From positions 1 through 14,377 of the forward strand of contig JAAELZ010000431.1 of assembly GCA_024226105.1 (NCBI GenBank): 14,377 nt of DNA. Direction: 5' to 3'. Numbering within the stretch: the first letter of the stretch is position 1; the number at the start of each line of letters is the position of its first letter. Of this stretch, positions 7,993 to 14,377 are shown piece after piece. Under the pieces are notes generated by a model that did no database searches, was not told the DNA's origin, and worked only from the letters and a program-made list of their open reading frames with translations. The position numbers were made by a program, and so were the translations under genes. The stretch is from Pseudomonadota bacterium (GTDB taxonomy: Bacteria; Pseudomonadota; Gammaproteobacteria; Arenicellales; Poriferihabitantaceae).

Positions 7993-8202
7993 GACGTTTA
8001 TTCTCGACTATCAAAGGCCTGATTGTATGTCGTAATCGCCGGCCTTGCTATTAAGGATCTCTGTAAGGCCGTACGATATCCGCAATACTTGAATTTCCCT
8101 CTTAATTATGTGGCGCTCAAACGTATGCTCGCGTCGCGAGTACGCTCCCGCAACCCGGCTCAACAACAGATACTTGGCTTTCTTCTACACATCCTTTCAC
8201 CT
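7993..8202. promoter_or_regulatory. Divergent gap between permease and mttB2
   Basis: These 210 bp separate the permease start from the preferred start of the second MttB gene, so they must hold promoters in both directions or an upstream leader. I find no hexamer pair good enough to name. The mttB2 frame stays open back to a TTG at 8023, but the extra 60 residues do not resemble the family and are treated as non-coding. Confidence 0.3.
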
Positions 8203-9759
8203 ATGCCCGATACACACCGTAAACGCCGCTCCCGCCGCTCTGGCGGGGCTCGCGAAACTGCATCCAGAAAACCTTCTGCACCCGCCTATCTGACTCGCAA
8301 TGTTCCGGTGTATGAGGTGCTGGGTGAGCAAGGTCTGGAAACCATCGAAAACAATGCTGAAACCATCCTTGAAGAAATTGGCATTGATTTTCGGGACGAC
8401 CCTGAGGCGCTGGATATCTGGAAGCAGGCAGGTGCGGATGTACAGGGTGAACGCGTGCGCATTCCCAGAGGGTTTTGCCGTCAGCTAATCAAACAACATG
8501 CACCGGGCCAGTTTGTTCAACACGCCCGCAATGAGCAGCGCAGCATTATAGTTGGCGGCAACCATACCGTGCTTGCCCCGGCCTACGGCAGCCCGTTCAT
8601 CCGCAATCTTGACGAAGGCCGGCGTTACGCGACCATTGATGATTTTCAAAACTTTGTGAAAATGGCCTATATGAGTCCGCATTTACACCATTCCGGTGGT
8701 ACGGTGTGTGAGCCGGTAGACCTGCCGGTCAACAAGCGACATCTGGATATGCTCTACGCACATATGTCTCTTTCCGACAAACCCTTCATGGGTTCCGTCA
8801 CCGCACCGGAACGCGCTGAAGATACCGTGGAAATGTGTAAACTTTTGTTTGGCGACAACTATCTCGACCCGGCTTCCGGAGAGCCCAAAACCATCACCAC
8901 CAGCCTGATCAATGCCAACTCACCGATGACCTTCGATGACACCATGCTCGGCGCGTTAAAAGTCTATGCACGCAACAACCAGGCCTGCCTGATTTCACCC
9001 TTTATCCTGGCCGGCGCCATGTCCCCCGTCACCGTAATGGGCACCGCAACTCAGGCGCTGGCTGAAGGTCTGGCCGGAATTGCTTTTGCACAACTGGTTA
9101 AACCCGGGGCGCCGGTGGTCTTCGGCACCTTCGCCAGCTCCATTTCCATGCAATCGGGCGCACCCGCTTTTGGCACACCCGAGCCCGCGTTAGTTCTGTA
9201 CGTAATGGCAGCTCTGTCGCGCCGGCTGGGCCTGCCATTTCGCTCCGGCGGTGGCTTTAATTCTGCGAAAATTGCAGATGCACAAGCCGGATATGAAGCG
9301 GCAAACTCCCTGATGCCCGCACTGTACGCAGGCGCCAATTTTGTATTGCATACCGCAGGCTGGCTAGAGGGTGGGCTGGTAATGGGCTATGAAAAATTCA
9401 TCATGGATTGCGATCAGGCCGGTATGGCCGCTGTATTGCTAAATGGTGTAGATGCTTCCGAGAACGGTCAGGCAATGGATGCCATCAGGGAAGTCGGGCC
9501 GGGCAATCACTACCTGGGTTGTGCGCATACCAAAGCAAATTTCCGCAATGCGTTCTACCGCTCACCGATAGCCGACAATAACAGCTTCGAGCAGTGGATA
9601 GAGGACGGTGAACTCAACCTTGCGCAACGCGCCAACGCGGTTTACAAACAGCAACTTGCCGAGTACGAAGCCCCGGCCATCGACCCGGCCGTGGATGAGG
9701 CTCTGCTGGCATTTATGGCACAACGAAAAGCGGCTTTTCCGGATTCGAATATTGCCTAG
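8203..9759 (+). CDS. MttB-family methyltransferase, non-pyrrolysine, copy 2
   Basis: This is a 518-residue MttB-family protein, paralogous to the product of 2401-3933. By eye more than half the positions match, including GGTVCEPVD, VNKRHLDM, GAPVVFG, the shared 'YEKF(I/V)MD' stretch and DNNSFEQW. Relative to copy 1 it has a short insertion around 'LDPASGEPKTIT' (about residue 225). There is no in-frame UAG before the natural end, so it is a non-pyrrolysine member, expected to demethylate a quaternary amine onto a corrinoid protein. The start at ATG 8203 gives the same Arg-rich head (HRKRRSRRSGG) and same length as copy 1; TTG 8023 and ATG 8125 would add unrelated residues. No good Shine-Dalgarno precedes 8203, so the start is likely, not proven. 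It is transcribed alone, followed by a hairpin. Differences in loops suggest a related but distinct substrate. Confidence 0.88.
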   Translation: MPDTHRKRRSRRSGGARETASRKPSAPAYLTRNVPVYEVLGEQGLETIENNAETILEEIGIDFRDDPEALDIWKQAGADVQGERVRIPRGFCRQLIKQHAPGQFVQHARNEQRSIIVGGNHTVLAPAYGSPFIRNLDEGRRYATIDDFQNFVKMAYMSPHLHHSGGTVCEPVDLPVNKRHLDMLYAHMSLSDKPFMGSVTAPERAEDTVEMCKLLFGDNYLDPASGEPKTITTSLINANSPMTFDDTMLGALKVYARNNQACLISPFILAGAMSPVTVMGTATQALAEGLAGIAFAQLVKPGAPVVFGTFASSISMQSGAPAFGTPEPALVLYVMAALSRRLGLPFRSGGGFNSAKIADAQAGYEAANSLMPALYAGANFVLHTAGWLEGGLVMGYEKFIMDCDQAGMAAVLLNGVDASENGQAMDAIREVGPGNHYLGCAHTKANFRNAFYRSPIADNNSFEQWIEDGELNLAQRANAVYKQQLAEYEAPAIDPAVDEALLAFMAQRKAAFPDSNIA

Positions 9760-9763
9760 TGCT

Positions 9764-9785
9764 CCATCATTATTGCTAATGATGG
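9764..9785 (+). terminator. Hairpin after mttB2, likely terminator
   Basis: CCATCATTA (9764-9772) and TAATGATGG (9777-9785) form a perfect 9-bp stem with a TTGC loop, starting four bases after the TAG of mttB2. Only a short, broken T-stretch follows (ATTTCC), so termination may be weak. Confidence 0.55.
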
Positions 9786-9901
9786 ATTTCCTGATATTAC
9801 ACTGAAAGAACGCCCATGCAGGGTAGGCCATTTTAAAAAACACACCTCTGCTATTGTTCAGAGAGCTGTAAAAGCTATCCAAACATATCGGGTTCTCCAG
9901 A

Positions 9902-9907
9902 TATAAT
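9902..9907 (+). promoter_or_regulatory. Possible -10 box upstream of sdaA
   Basis: TATAAT matches the sigma-70 -10 consensus exactly, 106 bp before the serine dehydratase start. No recognisable -35 sits 16-18 bp upstream, so this is tentative. A second AT-rich candidate (TATATT) lies just before the ATG but is too close to serve with a normal leader. Upstream, small inverted repeats (CTCTG 9846-9850 with CAGAG 9859-9863) may be part of an operator. Confidence 0.35.
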
Positions 9908-9926
9908 GGGCGCATAAATCCCCCTG

Positions 9927-9950
9927 TTCCCTTTTTGATAAAAGGGGAAG
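9927..9950 (+). repeat. Palindrome in the sdaA leader, repeat-like
   Basis: CCCTTTT (9929-9935) pairs with AAAAGGG (9940-9946) around a four-base TGAT loop; allowing one bulged G extends the stem to TTCCC…GGGAA. It is followed by GTTTTG. The run AAATCCCCC just before it and the CCCTTTTT/AAAAGGGG core look like the short intergenic palindromes dispersed in many bacterial genomes. It could also act as an attenuator between the candidate promoter and sdaA. Confidence 0.45.
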
Positions 9951-10013
9951 TTTTGCGGGGCAAATTTCCAGCCTTCTACGTTCACTAAGACCGGATATTC
10001 ACTATATTAGACC

Positions 10014-11390
10014 ATGTTTATAAGCGTCCTTGATCTATTCAAGATTGGCATTGGCCCCTCCAGCTCACACACCGTCGGGCCGATGGTTGCCGCCTATGCG
10101 TTTCGTAAAAAGGTGGATGCATTTTTATGTGAAAATGAAACACCCGGCCAGCACTATATTCGCTGTACCTTACGCGGGTCTCTTGCGGCAACCGGTAAAG
10201 GACACGCCACAGATCATGGCATTACCCTTGGCTTGCACGGCTATCACCCGGAGCAGCTGACCACGATGGATGTGAGTTCGCTTATCGAATCACTCTGGCG
10301 ACCCCATACACTCTTTCCGGATCAACACGCACTCACCTTCTCACCGGAAGAGGACATCGTGTTTAACTATGGCCGCCCCCTGAAGGCGCACCCGAATGGG
10401 CTAATATTTGCGCTCAACCAGTTTTCCGGGAAAACAGTCCTGAGCGAGACTATATTTTCAATTGGCGGGGGCTTTATTGCCACCGAGGCAGACATAAAAC
10501 AAACCGTTGCCCCGCTGGCAATGAGCGAACTGGCCGCCTGCCCCTTCCCCTTCAGCTCAGCTAAACAGATGCTGAAGATGGCAAAACAAAATGGCTTGTC
10601 CATCGCCCAGATGAAAAGAAATAACGAGCTTGTACAGCTAAGCGATGAACAGCTTGCTCACGGCCTCGATACGGTCTGGGCCGCGATGGAATCCTGCATG
10701 GTCAAGGGCCTGCACACGCATGGAGTGCTGCCCGGGAAGCTGAACATCGAACGCCGGGCAAGTTCACTGTTCAAGCAATTAATGGAGCATAAGGGAACGG
10801 TAGATGTGTCCGAATGGTTATGCGCTTATGCGATGGCCGTCAACGAGGAAAATGCTGCCGGGCACGCTGTGGTAACCGCGCCAACCAACGGTGCTGCAGG
10901 CGTCATCCCGGCGGTTTTATACTATTTTGTTAAGCACGAGCACGGCAACATAGAGCAGGTACGAACCTTTTTGCTAACGGCCGCCGCCATCGGCGGTTTA
11001 ATTAAACACCGCAGCTCTATTTCAGGCGCGGAAGTGGGTTGCCAGGGCGAAGTGGGCTCCGCCGCTTCGATGGCGGCTGCCGGCCTCTGTGCCGTACGTG
11101 GCGGCTCACCGGAGCAAATCGAGAATGCGGCTGAAATTGCCCTTGAACATCATCTTGGTTTAACCTGTGATCCGGTAGGTGGCCTGGTGCAAGTGCCCTG
11201 CATAGAGCGCAATGGTTTTGGCGCCATCAAGGCTTATACCGCTGCATCGCTAGCCTTGCGCGGTAGTGGTTCGCATTTTATGCCGCTGGACAGCTGTATT
11301 TCAGCAATGAAAAAAACCGGGGAGGAAATGTCACACAAATATAAAGAAACCGCCCTTGGGGGCCTGGCGGTAAGTATTACGGAGTGTTAA
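10014..11390 (+). CDS. sdaA: L-serine dehydratase, single-chain [4Fe-4S] type 2
   Basis: This is a 458-residue L-serine ammonia-lyase (EC 4.3.1.17) that converts L-serine to pyruvate and ammonia in the cytoplasm. The beta domain opens with FKIGIGPSSSHTVGPM (9-24); the alpha domain carries the cluster. Cluster cysteines are C343 (EVGCQGEVGSA), C385 (LTCDPVGG) and C396 (VPCIERNG). From memory these have the same numbers as in the Legionella pneumophila enzyme, which also has 458 residues and ends in a cysteine that plugs the active site; this protein too ends in Cys458. That tail acts as an intrinsic competitor of substrate, so the protein probably has the same self-restraint. No frameshift is seen. 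It stands alone on its strand and converges on the BHMT-like gene. In an amine-degrading locus it would be the last step: betaine or creatine to sarcosine, glycine, serine, then pyruvate. No strong Shine-Dalgarno precedes ATG 10014. Confidence 0.95.
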   Translation: MFISVLDLFKIGIGPSSSHTVGPMVAAYAFRKKVDAFLCENETPGQHYIRCTLRGSLAATGKGHATDHGITLGLHGYHPEQLTTMDVSSLIESLWRPHTLFPDQHALTFSPEEDIVFNYGRPLKAHPNGLIFALNQFSGKTVLSETIFSIGGGFIATEADIKQTVAPLAMSELAACPFPFSSAKQMLKMAKQNGLSIAQMKRNNELVQLSDEQLAHGLDTVWAAMESCMVKGLHTHGVLPGKLNIERRASSLFKQLMEHKGTVDVSEWLCAYAMAVNEENAAGHAVVTAPTNGAAGVIPAVLYYFVKHEHGNIEQVRTFLLTAAAIGGLIKHRSSISGAEVGCQGEVGSAASMAAAGLCAVRGGSPEQIENAAEIALEHHLGLTCDPVGGLVQVPCIERNGFGAIKAYTAASLALRGSGSHFMPLDSCISAMKKTGEEMSHKYKETALGGLAVSITEC

Positions 11391-11396
11391 AACCCT

Positions 11397-11443
11397 ATTC
11401 AGCTTAAACCTGAATTCCTCAGTTGGGCAGGGTACAGGGTACC
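11397..11443. terminator. Weak inverted repeats between convergent sdaA and BHMT-like genes
   Basis: Two small dyads lie in the 138-bp convergent gap: ATTCAG (11397-11402) with CTGAAT (11410-11415), and GGTAC (11431-11435) with GTACC (11439-11443). Neither is followed by a U-tract, so a terminator role rests mainly on position. Nothing else is seen in 11444-11528. Confidence 0.25.
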
Positions 11444-11528
11444 TCTGTGGTGGCCAGAAAATGGTTTTGGGTCAAGGCATGAAGCGCGTTAACCCTTTGA
11501 ACAGGTAACAAATCGGGGCCGGGTATCG

Positions 11529-12593
11529 CTAGATCGACCTACGGCCCCGGCGTCGCTTCCCGGCTTTGGCGGTTTGTGCCTGTGCAACCGTGTCCTCACC
11601 CCTGAATAATGCTGCAGCCCCCTCTGAAACCGGGCCCAGCTCCGCCTGCATTTTCTCAAAATCAGCCGGTGTCCCCGGCTGATAATTGTCCATGGCCTCG
11701 CGCATTGCAGCGACGTGTTCATAAGAGGTGCCACAACACCCCCCCACGATCCTCGCCCCCGCATCCAGCGCCAGGTGCACATATCGGGCCATCAGTTCAG
11801 GTGTACCGTTATATACAATCTCACCATCCACCCATTGCGGAATACCGCAATTCGCCTTGGCGACAATCACCGGGTGCTGACCTGTTGCCCGGGCCGCCTT
11901 ATCCATGGTCATTACCGTTGCCACAACCTCTGATGCGCCCACGCCACAATTGGTCCCACAGGCATGAACGGGGCTTGAAACACTGGCAGACAGCTCGACA
12001 ATCCGCGGCGGGGTGATTCCCATCATTGTGCGCCCGTTAGTATCCACGCTCATGGTAAACACTATCGGCAAACCCAGATCAGCCACCGCATCAACCGCAG
12101 CCTCTACCTCTTCGATCGACGACATGGTTTCAATCCAGAAAACATCAACACCCCCTTTTTTCAGCGCCGCTGCCTGCTCTTTAAAGGCTTCTGAGGCCTG
12201 AGCCCTGGTCAGCTCGCCATTGGGCTCAAGAATTTCACCCGTAGGCCCGATCGAGCCCGCAACCACGATCTCCCGTGAGCTGTTATCAGCCACGTCCCGC
12301 GCCAGCTCTACCGCGGCAACATTTAGCGATTCGACCCGGTCCTGTGCGCCATGCAGCTTCAGGCGGTACCGTGTGCCACCGAAGGTATTGGTCAGAATAA
12401 TGTCCGAGCCGGCATCCGCGAAACCCTGGTAGTGGGCGCGAATTTTCTCAGGTTGATCCACGTTCCACAGTTCCGGCGCGTCCCCTGTTTGCAGGCCGAC
12501 CTGAAACAGGTTGGTGCCAGTGGCACCATCAGCGAGCAAGTAGGGACGGGTTTCGAGCAGGCGCAAAAATTTGTTATTACTTTGGCTTGTCAT
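11529..12593 (-). CDS. Betaine-homocysteine S-methyltransferase-like protein
   Basis: This is a 354-residue protein of the homocysteine S-methyltransferase (Hcy-binding, pfam S-methyl_trans) family. These zinc enzymes methylate homocysteine to methionine, using betaine (BHMT), S-methylmethionine, or, as the first domain of MetH, methylcobalamin. The zinc cysteines are in place: C216 (GTNCGVGA) and C286-C287 (GGCCGTS). The barrel begins with ADGATGTNLF (21-30), with TNTFGGTRYRL at 68-78. Prokaryotic BHMT (Bmt) is the best match by feel, but a corrinoid-methyl donor cannot be excluded, especially with two MttB genes nearby. The C-terminus is an Arg/Lys-rich tail (KAGKRRRGRRSI), unusual for this family. 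The gene starts 20 bp after the creatinase stop on the same strand, so the two form an operon. Dimethylglycine from betaine would feed the DgcA-like enzyme. Confidence 0.85.
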   Translation of the reverse strand: MTSQSNNKFLRLLETRPYLLADGATGTNLFQVGLQTGDAPELWNVDQPEKIRAHYQGFADAGSDIILTNTFGGTRYRLKLHGAQDRVESLNVAAVELARDVADNSSREIVVAGSIGPTGEILEPNGELTRAQASEAFKEQAAALKKGGVDVFWIETMSSIEEVEAAVDAVADLGLPIVFTMSVDTNGRTMMGITPPRIVELSASVSSPVHACGTNCGVGASEVVATVMTMDKAARATGQHPVIVAKANCGIPQWVDGEIVYNGTPELMARYVHLALDAGARIVGGCCGTSYEHVAAMREAMDNYQPGTPADFEKMQAELGPVSEGAAALFRGEDTVAQAQTAKAGKRRRGRRSI

Positions 12594-12613
12594 GGGTTAA
12601 TGAGCTAGTTGGT

Positions 12614-13819
12614 TCAGGTGATTATATTTCTCTCAGGACCATAGGGAAAGCCCGTAATATTCCTCGCACCTGATTCTTCAAGCACCAGGATATCATGTTC
12701 ACGGTAACCACCGGCACCGGGTTGCCCTTCGGGCACCATAATCATCGGCTCCATTGAGACCACCATACCCGGCTCCAGCACGGTATCCACGTCTTCCCGC
12801 AGCTCGAGGCCAGCTTCACGGCCATAATAGTGACACAACACACCAAAGGAATGCCCGTAGCCAAAGGTTCGATACTGAAGCAAATCGTGCTCGGCATATA
12901 TCTCATTCAAAGCATTCGCAATATCGCTGCAAACCGCGCCCGGCTTGATCAGCGCTTTACCGGCATCGTGAACTTTACAGTTCACCTCCCAGAGGTGCAG
13001 GTGTTCATCGGTTGCACTTTCTGCGAACAAAGTACGCTCCAGTGCAACGTAATAACCGGCAACCATAGGAAAACAGTTCAGGCTCAGTATATCGCCACGC
13101 TGAATTTTGCGCGTGGTCACCGGATTATGCGCCCCGTCCGTATTGATACCGGACTGAAACCAGGTCCAGGTATCCTGTAACTCGCCATCTGGAAATACCC
13201 TTGCGATTTCCCGCACCATAGCCTGCGTAGAATGTAGCGCGACTTCATGTTCCGCAACACCCACCGCGACAGCCTCAGCGCAAGCTTCTCCACCCAGATC
13301 AGCGACTCTGGTCATTTTGCCGATATGCTCAATCTCCTCTGAAGACTTGATCATACGCAGCTTCATCGCTCCGATGCCGATATCCACAAACTCACACCCG
13401 GGCAAAGCGGCTTTGAGCTTTTCCAGCATCTGCAAAGAGACCTCGTCAAACTCAATTCCGACTCTTTGCCTGCCGGGGATGAGTGACGCTAGCGCTTTAT
13501 AATAGTTGTCCTTCTGCCAGTCGGTATACACCAGGTTTTCACCCACGGTGCGCCGCGCGGGCTGCCCGCCGTCAATATTGGCTGAAACTGATGTCTGCCC
13601 CTGCCCGTTTATGACCAGGCCGTAACTGCGCCCAAAAGAGCAATATAGAAAATCGCCGTAGTAGTTGATATTGTGATACGAGGTCATCAGCGCCGTATCA
13701 ACACGCAGGCGATCCATCAAACCACGAAGTTTATCAAGTCGACGCTGCATTTCCTGCGCACTGAAGGTACCGGCAACGTGATCGCCGTTCGGGATAGTAA
13801 TAAGGCTGGGTAGAGTCAT
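12614..13819 (-). CDS. Creatinase (creatine amidinohydrolase)
   Basis: This is a 401-residue creatinase (EC 3.5.3.3), an M24 'pita-bread' fold enzyme that hydrolyses creatine to sarcosine and urea. It follows the Pseudomonas putida enzyme (about 403 residues) nearly throughout: TFSAQE at 18-23, SYHNINYY at 47-54, SANIDGGQP at 79-87, TWTWFQSGINTDGAHNPVTTRK at 217-238 and FGYGHSFG at 319-326. The catalytic histidine is H231; E261, H323, E357 and H375 occupy the other known active-site positions, and R64 and R334 match the substrate-carboxylate arginines. This pattern separates it from aminopeptidase P and ectoine hydrolase relatives. Metal ligands of aminopeptidases are not needed by creatinase. 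It is first in an operon with the BHMT-like gene and is divergent from a GlxA-type regulator 81 bp away. Sarcosine oxidase and urease must be encoded elsewhere. The start at ATG 13819 matches the known N-terminus. Confidence 0.93.
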   Translation of the reverse strand: MTLPSLITIPNGDHVAGTFSAQEMQRRLDKLRGLMDRLRVDTALMTSYHNINYYGDFLYCSFGRSYGLVINGQGQTSVSANIDGGQPARRTVGENLVYTDWQKDNYYKALASLIPGRQRVGIEFDEVSLQMLEKLKAALPGCEFVDIGIGAMKLRMIKSSEEIEHIGKMTRVADLGGEACAEAVAVGVAEHEVALHSTQAMVREIARVFPDGELQDTWTWFQSGINTDGAHNPVTTRKIQRGDILSLNCFPMVAGYYVALERTLFAESATDEHLHLWEVNCKVHDAGKALIKPGAVCSDIANALNEIYAEHDLLQYRTFGYGHSFGVLCHYYGREAGLELREDVDTVLEPGMVVSMEPMIMVPEGQPGAGGYREHDILVLEESGARNITGFPYGPERNIIT

Positions 13820-13900
13820 GATATAGAGTGTGGTGCAAAAAAAGCGAATGTATCATGCCGCCCGAAACAGAATACCGTAGAACACAAAAGGGGATAAATA
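13820..13900. promoter_or_regulatory. Divergent creatinase / GlxA-type regulator control region
   Basis: The 81 bp between two divergent starts must carry both promoters or operators. For the regulator, AAAGGGG at 13887-13893 is a near-perfect Shine-Dalgarno seven bases before ATG 13901 and fixes that start. I could not pick a reliable -35/-10 pair or a clear dyad. The layout suggests the regulator controls the creatinase operon. Confidence 0.5.
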
Positions 13901-14377
13901 ATGGTCGCAACCAGCGTATATCCCATGCTAAATTTACGCCAAATTCCCAATTCGATATACATGCCACGATCTGCCCCTCATTCAAAGCCCGGTTACGCGA
14001 CGACGCCTGCATCTTTATACGGGTTTCTGGTTGTACCGGGGTTTTCAATGGTCCCTTTTTCTGCCGCTATCGACGCGCTACGACTGGCCAACCGTATTTC
14101 AGGCAAGGATCTGTATGCCTGGGAAACTTTATCTATGGACGGCAAACCCGTGATGGCAAGTAACGGGCTCGAAGTTACTCCAAATCGTTCCGGTAAAAAT
14201 GCCATCCGCTATACCGCGCTAATTGTATGTGGCGGTACCAAAATTAACCAGGCCTGGTCCCGCTCTCTGGGTGAGTGTTTACGCTCCGTTTCCAAAAAAG
14301 GGGTCGCTCTGGGCGCCCTCTGTACCGGCACTTATCTGCTGGCAAAAGCCGACCTGCTGGACGGTTATCGCTGCACC
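13901..14377 (+). CDS. GlxA/GbdR-type transcriptional regulator (N-terminal part, cut by window end)
   Basis: An open frame of 159 codons runs to the last base of the window. After about 40 poorly conserved residues it enters a DJ-1/PfpI (class I glutamine amidotransferase-like) domain: GFLVVPGFSMVPFSAAIDALRLANR, split here as VVPGFSMVPF at 44-53 and ALRLANR at 59-65, then ASNGLEV at 86-92 and GALCTGTYLLA at 138-148 with the elbow cysteine C141. This is the N-terminal half of GlxA-type AraC-family regulators, so an AraC DNA-binding domain should follow beyond the window. Relatives include GbdR, which senses glycine betaine and dimethylglycine in Pseudomonas. ATG 13901 is chosen because a strong AAAGGGG lies seven bases upstream. 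It diverges from creatinase and probably activates that operon in response to creatine, sarcosine or a betaine. Confidence 0.85.
   Translation, partial: MVATSVYPMLNLRQIPNSIYMPRSAPHSKPGYATTPASLYGFLVVPGFSMVPFSAAIDALRLANRISGKDLYAWETLSMDGKPVMASNGLEVTPNRSGKNAIRYTALIVCGGTKINQAWSRSLGECLRSVSKKGVALGALCTGTYLLAKADLLDGYRCT

Noticed and set aside
8023..8202. TTG-initiated 60-residue extension of mttB2
   Set aside because: The added residues are unlike the family and unlike copy 1, whereas ATG 8203 reproduces the Arg-rich head and the expected length.
9757..9906. Possible pyrrolysine read-through at the TAG ending mttB2 (48 further open codons up to TAA at 9904)
   Set aside because: The paralog ends at the same aligned point, a hairpin starts four bases later, and the extra codons do not resemble the family. 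The TAG is an ordinary stop.
9562..9963. 133-codon minus-strand frame over the mttB2 3' end and the sdaA leader
   Set aside because: It is mostly the antisense shadow of a well-supported gene plus the palindrome region, with no recognisable domain.
12614..13819. Annotation as Xaa-Pro aminopeptidase or ectoine hydrolase
   Set aside because: The residues specific to creatinase (R64, H231, E261, E357, R334) and near-full-length similarity to the Pseudomonas enzyme favour creatinase.

Overview
The window reads as chromosomal DNA of a heterotrophic gammaproteobacterium, possibly marine. This is inferred from protein family resemblance (Pseudomonas-like creatinase, Legionella-like type 2 serine dehydratase, proteobacterial MttB and DgcA types), not from any marker gene. 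There are no mobile elements, tRNAs, rRNAs or CRISPR arrays. Its theme is breakdown of N-methylated and quaternary amines (betaines, creatine) and use of the resulting one-carbon and amino-acid units.

Left part (1-2286): a possible C-terminal tail of an upstream gene, a palindrome, then two minus-strand genes: a secreted TraB/GumN-family protein and a GcvA-like LysR regulator.

Central part (2401-9759): divergent from the LysR gene, a tight plus-strand operon encodes an MttB-family methyltransferase (no in-frame UAG, so not a pyrrolysine enzyme), an unusual enolase-superfamily protein, and a DgcA-like two-domain flavoprotein demethylase. A convergent TauE/SafE-type permease follows with no gap, then a second MttB-family paralog pointing away from the permease.

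Right part (10014-14377): type 2 L-serine dehydratase (plus strand), then a minus-strand pair of creatinase and a betaine-homocysteine methyltransferase-like protein. Divergent from these is a GlxA/GbdR-type regulator (DJ-1/PfpI-AraC family), cut by the window end.

Together the genes suggest a catabolic island. A quaternary amine is demethylated (MttB, BHMT-like), a chiral or C-H-acidic intermediate is acted on by the enolase-superfamily enzyme, and a tertiary or secondary N-methyl amine is oxidatively demethylated (DgcA-like). Creatine is cut to sarcosine and urea, and the glycine/serine produced could drain to pyruvate through serine dehydratase. No corrinoid protein, DgcB, sarcosine oxidase, GlyA or urease is present here. 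The most unusual item is the enolase-superfamily protein. It keeps one candidate catalytic lysine but, by my hand alignment, has lost the Asp-His dyad, and it carries paired tryptophans in both specificity loops.
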